NCBI GenBank assembly: GCA_016282215.1
Contig: JAEEKC010000100.1
Coordinates: forward strand, 1-26,308
DNA length: 26,308 nucleotides
Direction of reading: 5' to 3'
Source: Lachnospiraceae bacterium
Lineage (GTDB): Bacteria; Bacillota; Clostridia; Lachnospirales; Lachnospiraceae
Shown: piece after piece, positions 19,373 to 26,308 of the stretch
Layout of the letters: each line of letters starts with the position of its first letter
How positions within the stretch are numbered: position 1 is the first letter of the stretch
Translations under genes and position numbers: made by a program
The notes under the pieces: generated by a model
Seen by the model: only the letters and a program-made list of their open reading frames with translations
Databases searched by the model: none
What the model was told of the DNA's origin: nothing

Positions 19373-19388
19373 AAAAAAATCATGAAAG

Positions 19389-20300
19389 ATGAATTCTATG
19401 AAAAAGAATGAGAAGGCAGACAAACTGAAGAGATCTTATGCCCCGGCTGAACTTCTTTGTTTTGCGGCATTTTGGGCCATCCTTTTGTTTGTGCTATCCT
19501 ATATTTGCAATCCGATCAGCCGGGGCAGGGCAGACCTTGTGCAGGAGCGGGATGCTTATGTGGCAGCGGCAATGACGGCGCCAAAGGACAGCATTGATGT
19601 GGTGGTTCTTGGAGACAGCGAAGCTATGGTCCTGCTTTGGCCACAGCTGTATGAAGAAAAAACCGGCAAAAATGCCTTTATTGCCGGACAGTCCGGACAG
19701 ATCGCAGCGGAAGCTTATTATACACTGCGAAGCATGAAGAACCAGACGCCGAAGACGGCAGTCGTAGAAGCGGATATGCTGGTCAGTTCCGCCAATGAGC
19801 GCAGCGAGGCAATCGGAAGTTTTAATGCCGCTTTGCAGGAGCTTTTGCCTGTTTTCCGTTATCATGTTATGTGGAAGGAAGCGTTCGGGCTCAAAGAGCC
19901 TGCGCTGATCAAGCATGACAGAGGGTTTGGAAAACGTCTGGCTGCCGTAGCCTATACGGGCGGTGAATATATGACTCCTTCCGACGGGCAGGCAAGAATT
20001 CTGACCACCACCAGAAAGTATTTTGAAAAGATCAGAAAGTTGTGCGAGGAAAGGAATATCCGCCTGGTTTTGGTCAGCGGCATTGTTCCGAGTACATTTA
20101 ATTACGAAAAACACAATGCCCTGCAAGCGCTGGCAGATCAGGACGGCCTGACCTATATCGACCTGAACGAAAAATCGGTCCGGGAAGAGATGGGGATCGA
20201 TAATGAAACGGATTTTCTCGATGGCGGCGATCATGTGAATGCATCGGGCAGCATTAAGGTAACCGAATATCTGAGTAAAGTACTTGATAATAATGAGTAA
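19389..20300 (+). CDS. Membrane-anchored SGNH-hydrolase-like protein (DltD/AlgJ-like)
   Basis: 303 residues from ATG 19389. ATG 19398 is an alternative with a slightly better spaced purine stretch; neither has a strong ribosome binding site. One N-terminal helix (about 20-43) follows a basic cytoplasmic tail, so the rest should be extracytoplasmic. SGNH features are a GDSEAM block with Ser77 as the likely nucleophile, a GQSGQ block near 96-100, and a C-terminal LDGGDHVNASG block with His282 and nearby Asp278 and Asp281. This is the arrangement seen in DltD and AlgJ/AlgX partners of MBOAT enzymes, which bind or transfer the acyl group on the outside. Context supports that role: the MBOAT gene precedes it and the adenylating enzyme follows. 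It is shorter than DltD (about 400 residues). Confidence 0.85.
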   Translation: MNSMKKNEKADKLKRSYAPAELLCFAAFWAILLFVLSYICNPISRGRADLVQERDAYVAAAMTAPKDSIDVVVLGDSEAMVLLWPQLYEEKTGKNAFIAGQSGQIAAEAYYTLRSMKNQTPKTAVVEADMLVSSANERSEAIGSFNAALQELLPVFRYHVMWKEAFGLKEPALIKHDRGFGKRLAAVAYTGGEYMTPSDGQARILTTTRKYFEKIRKLCEERNIRLVLVSGIVPSTFNYEKHNALQALADQDGLTYIDLNEKSVREEMGIDNETDFLDGGDHVNASGSIKVTEYLSKVLDNNE

Positions 20301-20372
20301 ATACACTATGGAATAATGGTTTCCCTCTATCGTGAAAGCTGCCGGCGAAGCCGACTGATGAAGGGGGTAAAT

Positions 20373-20380
20373 AAAGGAGA
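20373..20380 (+). promoter_or_regulatory. Ribosome binding site supporting a TTG start
   Basis: AAAGGAGA lies eight bases before TTG 20389. No in-frame ATG is available near the conserved N-terminus, and another TTG at 20384 is out of frame, so this site fixes TTG 20389 as the start. Confidence 0.85.
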
Positions 20381-20388
20381 AACTTGTT

Positions 20389-22068
20389 TTGAAAAATGTC
20401 TTAAATTATTTAGAAAACTCTGCGAAAAGGCTTCCGGATAAGATCGCGGTCATAGATGACAAAGAGCAGCACACCTATGCGCAGCTTCTCAGTATTTCCA
20501 GGAATATCGGCAGGCAGCTTGCCGGCTTTATCAGTGCCGGCCAGCCGGTGGCAGTCTGCATGAAAAAAAGCGTGCTGACCCTCGAGGTGTTTTTCGGCAC
20601 TGCTTATGCAGGCGGCTTTTATTCTCTCATTGATCCGGACTTTCCCACGGAGAGGATCCGCAGCATATTGGAAACGCTGCAGCCGGCAGTGGTTGTCAGC
20701 CTTCCGGAGCATGAAGAAAAGCTGCGGGAAGCCGGTTTTGAAGGGAGAGTCCTGATGGCCGGGCAGCTGCGGGACGGAGAGATTGCGGCGGGCGATGCAC
20801 CGGGTAATAACGGTATTACACCCGGTCATCATGATCCGGAAGATTTGACAGACAGGGCAGATTCCGTTTTCGATCATGAGAGTTTATCAGGCGATACGAA
20901 AGCAGATCTTCCACTGTACTGCAACTTTACTTCCGGTTCAACCGGTACGCCGAAAGGGGTACAGGTAGGTCATGCATCTGTGGTGGATTTTATCGATACC
21001 TTCACGGAACTTTTTCATATCACGCAGGATGATGTGATCGGCAATCAGGCGCCCTTTGATTTTGATGTATCGGTCAAGGATATCTACAGTGCCATGAAGG
21101 TGGGTGCAACCCTTGTCATTATTCCGACCGCTTATTTCCGGTTTCCGAACAATGTAATGGATATGCTGCAGGATCATAAGGTGACGACACTGATCTGGGC
21201 GGTTTCCGCACTGGTGCTTTTAAATCGTCTCCATGAGTTTATGTATAAGGTGCCGGCACATATCAACAAGATCCTGTTTTCCGGAGAAGAAATGCCGGCA
21301 AAGCACCTTAGTGACTGGATGGAGCAGTATCCGGATGCTGTTTTTGTGAATCTGTACGGTCCCACTGAAGTAACCTGCAATTGTACTTATTATCGTATTG
21401 ATAGAAAATTCGAACCCGGTGAGAAGATCCCGGCAGGGCTTCCTTATCCCGGCAAAGAAGTCTGGCTCATGGATGATAAGGGGGAGCGGATCGATCCTTC
21501 CCGTGACGGGCAGGTCGGAGAGCTTTGCTGCAGCGGCGGCCTGGCGCTTTGCTATTACCGGAATGAGGAAGCAACGAAGAAGGCATTTATCGATCCGGGA
21601 GATTGTAAAGCTGATTCGGATGACAAAGATGAGAAATATGACAAACCGGTCCCGAATGCAGCGGGAAATAAGACTGAGTCCGGGATCCGTGAAAGATATT
21701 ACAAAACCGGTGACCTTGCCTATTGGCAGGACGGTCTTTTGTACTTTGCCGGCCGAAGTGATTTTCAGATCAAGCATAACGGTCATCGGATCGAGCTTGA
21801 GGAAATTGAGCGTTATATGAATGCGATCCCGTTTGTGCAGCAAAGCTGCTGTCTGTACGATCATGAAAAATACCGGATCGTGGCTTTCTACACGGGAGAG
21901 AATGATAAAAAACAGATCGTTGCGCTTTTGAAGGAAAAGCTGCCGGAGTACATGCTTCCAAACGTGTATCGTTATATGGAAGAACTTCCGCTGACGAAAA
22001 ACGGAAAGATCGACAGAGGGTATCTGCGCCGGCTCCTCGCCGCCCCGTCCGGCGCAGCGAAACAATAG
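20389..22068 (+). CDS. DltA-like amino acid adenylating enzyme
   Basis: 559 residues from a TTG start with a strong ribosome binding site. All main adenylation motifs are present: A3 NFTSGSTGTPKGV (about 179-191), A4 QAPFDFDVSVKDIYSAM, A5 NLYGPTEVTC (about 321-330), A7 YKTGDLAYW, A8 GRSDFQIKHNGHRIELEEIE, and A10 PLTKNGKIDR with catalytic Lys540. The A4 and A8 text is closest to DltA, which activates D-alanine with ATP and loads it on DltC. The enzyme should be active and cytoplasmic. It is about 55 residues longer than typical DltA because of two polar insertions, about 137-165 and 404-435. Where DltA usually has FCGE this protein has FSGE (Ser298), so the substrate may not be D-alanine. No DltC gene is visible here; the carrier must be encoded elsewhere or replaced. 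Confidence 0.92.
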   Translation: MKNVLNYLENSAKRLPDKIAVIDDKEQHTYAQLLSISRNIGRQLAGFISAGQPVAVCMKKSVLTLEVFFGTAYAGGFYSLIDPDFPTERIRSILETLQPAVVVSLPEHEEKLREAGFEGRVLMAGQLRDGEIAAGDAPGNNGITPGHHDPEDLTDRADSVFDHESLSGDTKADLPLYCNFTSGSTGTPKGVQVGHASVVDFIDTFTELFHITQDDVIGNQAPFDFDVSVKDIYSAMKVGATLVIIPTAYFRFPNNVMDMLQDHKVTTLIWAVSALVLLNRLHEFMYKVPAHINKILFSGEEMPAKHLSDWMEQYPDAVFVNLYGPTEVTCNCTYYRIDRKFEPGEKIPAGLPYPGKEVWLMDDKGERIDPSRDGQVGELCCSGGLALCYYRNEEATKKAFIDPGDCKADSDDKDEKYDKPVPNAAGNKTESGIRERYYKTGDLAYWQDGLLYFAGRSDFQIKHNGHRIELEEIERYMNAIPFVQQSCCLYDHEKYRIVAFYTGENDKKQIVALLKEKLPEYMLPNVYRYMEELPLTKNGKIDRGYLRRLLAAPSGAAKQ

Positions 22069-22083
22069 TATTGAATCGTTATG

Positions 22084-22090
22084 AAAGGGA
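22084..22090 (+). promoter_or_regulatory. Ribosome binding site that favours the start at 22096
   Basis: AAAGGGA lies five bases before ATG 22096. It overlaps the first codons of a possible longer form starting at ATG 22081, which has no site of its own, so 22096 is preferred. Confidence 0.75.
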
Positions 22091-22095
22091 AACAG

Positions 22096-23430
22096 ATGAA
22101 TTCTGCTGAAAGTCCATCGAAACAGGATATCGGAGATGATATACAAAAGATCATCCGGACATACAAGACACCATTCTATCTCTACAAAGAGGAAGTGCTG
22201 CAGTCAGTCTGCGGGAAGGTCAGAGAAACATTGCCCGGCATCGGCCTTTGTTTTGCCATGAAGGCTGCACCGGTGCTGACCGGTGTCATGGACCGGTATG
22301 CGGACAGACTCGAGGTCTGTTCCCCCGGTGAATTCGAAATCTGCCAAAGAGCCGGAATTGCGCCGGAAAAGATTCTGATCAGCGGTGTCAATAAAAGCCC
22401 GGAGAGTGTGCAGCGATTTTTGGAATGCGCAGGGGAAAAAGCGCAGTATACCATTGAATCCGAAAGGCATCTTCAGCTTTTGGAAGAAGGAGCCGGGAAG
22501 GCCGGCAAAAAGCTTACCTGTTATATCAGGCTTTCGAGCGGAAACCAGTTCGGTGTGGACCGGGATGTATTTTGGCGGATATTGGATGCAATTGAATCAT
22601 CCCGGCATCTGGCTTTTGCCGGGGTTCATTTCTTTTCCGGGACACAGAAACCCGGTAAAAGGATTGAAAAGGAACTGTGCATGCTCGCTGACTTCGGACA
22701 GGAGCTTGAAAAACGGATCGGCAGGAAAGCGGAGCTTGAATATGGGCCCGGACTGGCAATTGACTATTTTGATACGCAAAAGAACGAAGGGACAGGGGAT
22801 CCACTGCAGTTTCTTACAGGCAGTGTAGAGAGCAGCGGGATCAGGGACAGTTTTTCCGGCATCACCTTTGAATACGGCAGGTTTCTTGCGGCGGAAAGCG
22901 CAGATTATTATACTGCGGTCGCGGATCTGAAAGAAACGGATGGTGTCAGGTATGCCATTCTCGAAGGCGGCATCCATCAGGTGGCTTATTACGGCAGTAT
23001 GTCAGGCATGAAGATCCCGTCTCTTGATGTGATCCTGATGATGGGAGGTGCCGAGAACCCTGATGATGCTAAGACAGACGGCAATATGGACGGCATTTAT
23101 GACAGCAGGAAGACAGATGGCAATACTTCAGGATCTGATGACACTAAGAAAACTGACGATACCGCGAAAGCAGATTATGTACTTGCCGGCTCTTTGTGTT
23201 CCGTAAATGACATCCTCGCACGTAGCGTTTCTCTTCCGATCCTTTCCATTGGAGATGTGATCAGGTTTCCGCTGGCAGGCGCCTATGCGCTGACAGAAGT
23301 TCCGGCTTTGTTTTTAAGCCGCGATCTTCCGGCGATCTTGCTTTTTGAATCCTCCGGGGGTATCCGGGTGCTCAGAGATCATATACAGACCAATGGCATC
23401 AATGACGGAAGTATGACGCTTTCCTTGTAA
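22096..23430 (+). CDS. PLP-dependent amino acid decarboxylase, LysA/ornithine decarboxylase type (fold type III)
   Basis: 444 residues from ATG 22096. PFYLYKEEVL opens the barrel domain as in LysA. FAMKAAP holds the likely PLP lysine, Lys56 (usually YAvKAN). Further family marks are CSPGEFE, HFFSGTQ, a Gly-rich YGPGL loop, FEYGRFLAAESADYY (usual EPGRxxV), and CSVNDIL with Cys368 and Asp372, matching the C-x3-D of LysA. The fold and cofactor binding are therefore intact. A 40-residue Asp/Lys/Thr-rich insertion interrupts the protein at about 317-359, just before the active-site Cys block. It starts 27 bases after the adenylating enzyme gene. BtrK-type relatives decarboxylate an amino acid bound to a carrier protein, and such a role would fit here. 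Lysine biosynthesis is less likely because no lysine-pathway gene is near. Confidence 0.88.
   Translation: MNSAESPSKQDIGDDIQKIIRTYKTPFYLYKEEVLQSVCGKVRETLPGIGLCFAMKAAPVLTGVMDRYADRLEVCSPGEFEICQRAGIAPEKILISGVNKSPESVQRFLECAGEKAQYTIESERHLQLLEEGAGKAGKKLTCYIRLSSGNQFGVDRDVFWRILDAIESSRHLAFAGVHFFSGTQKPGKRIEKELCMLADFGQELEKRIGRKAELEYGPGLAIDYFDTQKNEGTGDPLQFLTGSVESSGIRDSFSGITFEYGRFLAAESADYYTAVADLKETDGVRYAILEGGIHQVAYYGSMSGMKIPSLDVILMMGGAENPDDAKTDGNMDGIYDSRKTDGNTSGSDDTKKTDDTAKADYVLAGSLCSVNDILARSVSLPILSIGDVIRFPLAGAYALTEVPALFLSRDLPAILLFESSGGIRVLRDHIQTNGINDGSMTLSL
23071..23125 (+). repeat. 39-bp-period coding repeat inside the decarboxylase
   Basis: AAGACAGACGGCAATA at 23071-23086 recurs as AAGACAGATGGCAATA at 23110-23125, 39 bases apart. 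At the protein level the unit is 13 residues: KTDGNMDGIYDSR, KTDGNTSGSDDTK, then a partial KTDD. This shows the inserted loop grew by in-frame duplication. Confidence 0.8.
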
Positions 23431-23468
23431 AATTTGGCGTTTTTGCGAATTATTTTGTTATTTGAGCA

Positions 23469-23477
23469 TGTTATGAT
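23469..23477 (+). promoter_or_regulatory. Candidate extended -10 promoter for the cysteine hydrolase gene
   Basis: TGTTATGAT at 23469-23477 fits an extended -10 element (TG-N-TATGAT) within an AT-rich stretch 39 bases before the ATG. No good -35 hexamer sits at the right distance, which is allowed for extended -10 promoters. A weak AATT-flanked stem with T runs just after the previous stop (about 23431-23460) could act as a terminator, so this gene may be a separate unit. Confidence 0.45.
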
Positions 23478-23515
23478 AATAAGGGATAAACTACTAATAA
23501 ATTGGAGGGACCAAA

Positions 23516-24028
23516 ATGAAAGAAGTATTGATCGTTGTTGATATGCAAAATGATTTTATCGACGGAAGCCTCGGCAGCAAGGAAGCCACGATGATCGTAG
23601 GAAATGTACGCAGCAAGATACAGTCCTATCTGGATGCCGGTAAAAAGGTGATCTACACAAAAGATACCCATCCGGAAAACTACCTTGAAACATACGAAGG
23701 CAAACATCTTCCGGTAATACATTGTGTAAAAGATACACCGGGATGGCAGATCAGCAGCGAGCTTCCCTGGGATGAGACACTCTGCAGCGCAGTCGAAAAA
23801 GGCACTTTCGGATTCCTTGCATGGAAGGAGCTTCTGTCAGACGTGACAGATATCGAGATCTGCGGTCTGTGTACCGACATCTGCGTGATCAGCAACGCTC
23901 TGATCCTGCGTGCGATCTATCCGGACAAGGACATATTTGTCGATGCGAAATGCTGCGCCGGCGTAACGCCAGAGCTGCATGAGGCGGCATTAAAAGTCAT
24001 GGCATCGAATCAGATTGAGATAGGATAA
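23516..24028 (+). CDS. Isochorismatase-family cysteine hydrolase, nicotinamidase-like
   Basis: 170 residues from ATG 23516, with GGAGGGA five bases upstream. The catalytic triad of the family is visible: Asp9 in VVDMQNDF, Lys95 in EKGTFG, and Cys122 in GLCTDICVISNALILRA. A DTH pair (Asp50, His52) plus later histidines in EGKHLP and VIHC match the metal site of PncA-type nicotinamidases, so hydrolysis of nicotinamide to nicotinate in NAD salvage is the most likely reaction. Some close relatives act on other amides, so the substrate is not certain. The protein is cytoplasmic. It follows the decarboxylase by 85 bases with its own likely promoter, and seems unrelated to the envelope genes. Confidence 0.9.
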   Translation: MKEVLIVVDMQNDFIDGSLGSKEATMIVGNVRSKIQSYLDAGKKVIYTKDTHPENYLETYEGKHLPVIHCVKDTPGWQISSELPWDETLCSAVEKGTFGFLAWKELLSDVTDIEICGLCTDICVISNALILRAIYPDKDIFVDAKCCAGVTPELHEAALKVMASNQIEIG

Positions 24029-24038
24029 CGCGGCTGCG

Positions 24039-24140
24039 TCAGTCTTCCATAAACTCGATATACTCAGCCTCGCTGGCAAACAGGTGATACTGGCCATTCA
24101 CAAATCCCATGTATCCGTAAGTCACATAATATCCTTTCAT
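24039..24140 (-). CDS. 33-residue small protein of unknown function
   Basis: The minus strand encodes MKGYYVTYGYMGFVNG followed by QYHLFASEAEYIEFMED, ending in TGA at 24041-24039. AAAGGAG (24153-24147 on the minus strand) lies six bases before the ATG, a strong ribosome binding site that makes a chance frame unlikely. The composition is aromatic (six Tyr, three Phe) with a G-Y-M-G-F-V-N-G turn and an acidic C-terminal helix; no signal peptide or membrane segment is evident. It recalls short GYMG-containing proteins common in clostridial genomes, which is memory of a pattern and not a verified match. It converges on the cysteine hydrolase gene with only a 10-base gap and no terminator between. 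Confidence 0.75.
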   Translation of the reverse strand: MKGYYVTYGYMGFVNGQYHLFASEAEYIEFMED

Positions 24141-24229
24141 AACTGTCTCCTTTCGTGGTGTAAGAAGGGTGTATCGGTTCTGTATGATTACAGTATACGC
24201 AAGATATGTCCAATAAAACGGATCGAAAA

Positions 24230-24241
24230 GAACGAGCGTTC
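24230..24241. promoter_or_regulatory. LexA (SOS box)-type palindrome in a divergent intergenic region
   Basis: GAACGAGCGTTC matches the Gram-positive LexA core GAAC-N4-GTTC exactly, and its centre GAGC fits the R-N-R-Y preference. It lies 89 bases upstream of the minus-strand small gene and 54 bases upstream of the histidine kinase ATG, so either could be controlled. An 8-base fixed core is expected by chance about 0.4 times in a window this size, so confidence is limited. The rest of 24141-24295 is AT-rich with no further gene seen; TATACT-like and TTGGAC-like elements read toward the small gene but are poorly spaced. Confidence 0.45.
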
Positions 24242-24295
24242 GCTTTTTGATCTGATTATGTAATTATTTTTGAGTAAAATCTTGAGGGGTTCAAA

Positions 24296-26308
24296 ATGCA
24301 GAATTCTGCCGTTGCTGTTCAATGGAATCATTTATTTATCATATTAAGCGGGCTTGTATTTTTAGGTTGTGTAGTTTTTTTTCTGATCTCCATCATCCGC
24401 TACAGTCTGTCCGAAACAAGAAACTTAGCCAGAGATTATATTATTGATGAGCTCTCGGACGGTGCGATTGCCCTCGACAGAAAAGGGAAGGTGGTATATT
24501 TTAATCATGTTGCGCAAAGGGTTTTTCCGGATATCAGGGAAAACGAGAAAGAGGTGATCGGAAAGCTGAAAGACAGCCTGGAGACAGAGGAGCCGCTGCG
24601 GATAGATGATAAGATCTATGATGTCCGGATAAAGCATCTGCAAAAAGATGAAGTAGAGATGGGCGTGATCTATTCGGTCGTGGATTCTACTGATTTTTAC
24701 CGGCATTTGTCACAGCTCGAAGAGCAAAAGGAAGTTGCGGATCTGGCCAATAAAGCAAAATCGGAATTTCTGGCAAAGATGTCTCACGAGATCCGTACCC
24801 CCATCAATGCAGTATTGGGCATGGATGAGATGATATTGCGGGAGACCGATGACAGCCGGATCAGGAATTATGCGACAGATATCCGGACAGCGGGCCGCAC
24901 ACTTTTGACGATCATTAATGATATCCTGGATTTTTCCAAGATCGAAACGGGAAAAATCGAAATCGTGCCGGCGGAATATGATGTATCCAGCCTGATCTAT
25001 GATCTGTCTAATATGACCATTGTCAGGGCGAAGGCAAAAAACCTTGCCTTTCATTTAAGCGTGCAGCCGGAGATCCCCGCGAAACTGTTCGGAGATGATG
25101 TCCGGATCCGGCAGGTGCTGACCAACATTCTTTCCAATGCGGTAAAGTATACGAAGGAAGGCTCCGTCGATTTCAGGGTTCTGCTGGGACAGGGACCGGA
25201 TGATGATGACAACGTGGTCCTTACCTTTGAAGTGGAAGACACGGGCATCGGTATCAAGCCCGAGGATATGGATAAACTCTTTATCGAGTTCGAACGGATC
25301 GATACCATCAAAAACAGGAGCGTGCAGGGAACGGGCTTAGGCATGGCGATCACCTCCAGAATGCTGACCATGATGGACACGAATCTGGAGATCAAAAGCG
25401 AATACGGAAAGGGCTCTGTTTTTTCATTTGACTTAACGCAGAAGGTCATGGACAAAAGTCCCATCGGCGATTTTGATGAGAGGATCCGGGAGCATTTAAA
25501 ACTAGGGACCCAGTATGTCAGCTCTTTTAAGGCGCCGGATGCCCATGTTCTGGTGGTGGATGATAACGGTATCAATCTGAAGGTGTTTGCTTCGCTCTTG
25601 AAGGAGACCAGGATCAAGATCACTGAGGCGATGAATGGTCCGGATGCCATTGATCTGGCAAAATCCATGCATTTTGATATCATTTTCATGGATCATATGA
25701 TGCCCGGCATGGACGGGATCACGGCCATGAAAGAGATCCGGAAAATCAAGGACGGTCCCAATCAGGATACGCCGATCCTGGTGCTGACGGCCAATGCGGT
25801 TGTGGGTTCGAGGGAGATGTATCTGCTCGAAGGCTTTGATAATTTTATCTCGAAACCCATCATTTCTGCGGAACTCGAGAGTATGATACGAAAGTATCTG
25901 CCGCCGGAGAAAACCATCATCCGCAGGGAACCTGAAGATGATGGATCAGAGCTTCCGAAACCGGAAGAAAAAGCAGAGAAAAAAGAGCTTCCGCCCGTCT
26001 TCTGCGTTGACTGGCAGATGGCGCTGATGCGGCTGAAGGATCAGGACATTCTGATGACCATTGTCAGGGAATTTGCCGATACCATCGATATCCAGGCGGA
26101 TAAGCTGCAGCAGCTCAAAGACGGCCTGCCGGACACGCTTGAAGATTACAGGATATTTGTGCATGGCATGAAGAGTGCTTCCGCTACGGCAGGGATCTTT
26201 ACTTTGTCCGGCATGGCAGCGGTGCTCGAACATGCGGCAAGTGAGAAAAATCTTGACGAGATAGACGGTTTGCATGATATATTTTTAAGTGAGTGGAGAG
26301 ATTATAAA
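24296..26308 (+). CDS. Hybrid sensor histidine kinase with receiver and Hpt domains (3' partial)
   Basis: 671 residues are visible from ATG 24296 (GAGGGG six bases upstream) and the frame runs off the window end. Residues 13-38 form a single membrane helix with almost no extracytoplasmic part. A PAS-like segment follows at about 45-135 (DGAIALDRKGKVVYFN). The HisKA domain has KMSHEIRTPINAVLG with phosphoacceptor His164. The ATPase domain shows the N box (LTNILSNAVKYT), DTGIGI and GTGLGMAI. The receiver has Asp422-Asp423, phosphoacceptor Asp466 in MDHMMPGMDG, and Lys520. An acidic/proline linker leads to an Hpt domain with His623 in HGMKSASATAG. It is thus a complete multistep phosphorelay in one chain, with the partner regulator outside the window. 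Lacking an outer domain, it probably senses an internal or membrane signal. Confidence 0.95.
   Translation, partial: MQNSAVAVQWNHLFIILSGLVFLGCVVFFLISIIRYSLSETRNLARDYIIDELSDGAIALDRKGKVVYFNHVAQRVFPDIRENEKEVIGKLKDSLETEEPLRIDDKIYDVRIKHLQKDEVEMGVIYSVVDSTDFYRHLSQLEEQKEVADLANKAKSEFLAKMSHEIRTPINAVLGMDEMILRETDDSRIRNYATDIRTAGRTLLTIINDILDFSKIETGKIEIVPAEYDVSSLIYDLSNMTIVRAKAKNLAFHLSVQPEIPAKLFGDDVRIRQVLTNILSNAVKYTKEGSVDFRVLLGQGPDDDDNVVLTFEVEDTGIGIKPEDMDKLFIEFERIDTIKNRSVQGTGLGMAITSRMLTMMDTNLEIKSEYGKGSVFSFDLTQKVMDKSPIGDFDERIREHLKLGTQYVSSFKAPDAHVLVVDDNGINLKVFASLLKETRIKITEAMNGPDAIDLAKSMHFDIIFMDHMMPGMDGITAMKEIRKIKDGPNQDTPILVLTANAVVGSREMYLLEGFDNFISKPIISAELESMIRKYLPPEKTIIRREPEDDGSELPKPEEKAEKKELPPVFCVDWQMALMRLKDQDILMTIVREFADTIDIQADKLQQLKDGLPDTLEDYRIFVHGMKSASATAGIFTLSGMAAVLEHAASEKNLDEIDGLHDIFLSEWRDYK

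Noticed and set aside
20301..20388. Known riboswitch in the leader of the adenylating enzyme gene
   Set aside because: The GACTGATGAAG stretch slightly recalls fluoride-type aptamers, but the required 5' elements and pairings are missing.
17645..23430. Standard D-alanylation (dlt) operon
   Set aside because: No DltC gene is present, a decarboxylase is included, the order is not dltA-B-C-D, and the DltA-like enzyme differs in its FCGE segment.
22096..23430. Diaminopimelate decarboxylase for lysine synthesis (lysA)
   Set aside because: The fold is right, but no lysine-pathway gene is adjacent and the gene is embedded with MBOAT, SGNH and adenylation genes, so the symbol was not assigned.

Overview
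The window looks like chromosomal DNA from a low-to-mid GC member of the Clostridia, most likely Lachnospiraceae-like. The evidence is strong AGGAGG-type ribosome binding sites, some TTG starts, clostridial PrgI/VirB4/TrbL-type membrane proteins, and a hybrid histidine kinase of a type common in that group. This placement is an inference; no rRNA, tRNA or taxonomic marker gene is present. Nearly every gene lies on the + strand with short gaps, so about 1-23430 reads as one or two very long operons. Both ends are cut inside genes.

Region A (1-17609) is a large cell-envelope module. It opens with the C-terminal part of a surface protein with a Ser-rich tandem repeat, Ig-like segments and a C-terminal membrane anchor. 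A TrbL/VirB6-like polytopic membrane protein follows, then a 1509-residue protein in which a PrgI-like two-helix membrane domain, a long Glu/Lys-rich stretch and a VirB4-like body are fused. The VirB4-like part has no recognisable Walker A lysine and looks like a pseudo-ATPase. Next come a soluble coiled-coil protein, a 1961-residue secreted protein built from diverged beta-rich units, and a 784-residue lipoprotein with a beta-solenoid-like section. The TrbL, PrgI, VirB4 order is that of Firmicutes conjugation systems, but no relaxase, coupling protein, integrase or transfer origin is visible. It reads as a type IV secretion derivative used for something other than DNA transfer.

Region B (17645-23430) is a Dlt-like acylation module: an MBOAT O-acyltransferase, a DltD/AlgJ-like SGNH protein, a DltA-like adenylating enzyme and a LysA-like PLP decarboxylase. 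No carrier protein (DltC) gene is visible. Classic D-alanylation operons have no decarboxylase, so the transferred group may be a decarboxylated amino acid. Together, A and B suggest a machine that builds a large surface structure and chemically modifies it or a nearby polymer. That link rests on gene order only.

Region C (23431-26308) is more ordinary: a nicotinamidase-like cysteine hydrolase with its own likely promoter, a convergent 33-residue small protein gene on the minus strand, a divergent intergenic region holding a LexA-type palindrome, and the start of a membrane-bound hybrid histidine kinase cut by the window end.
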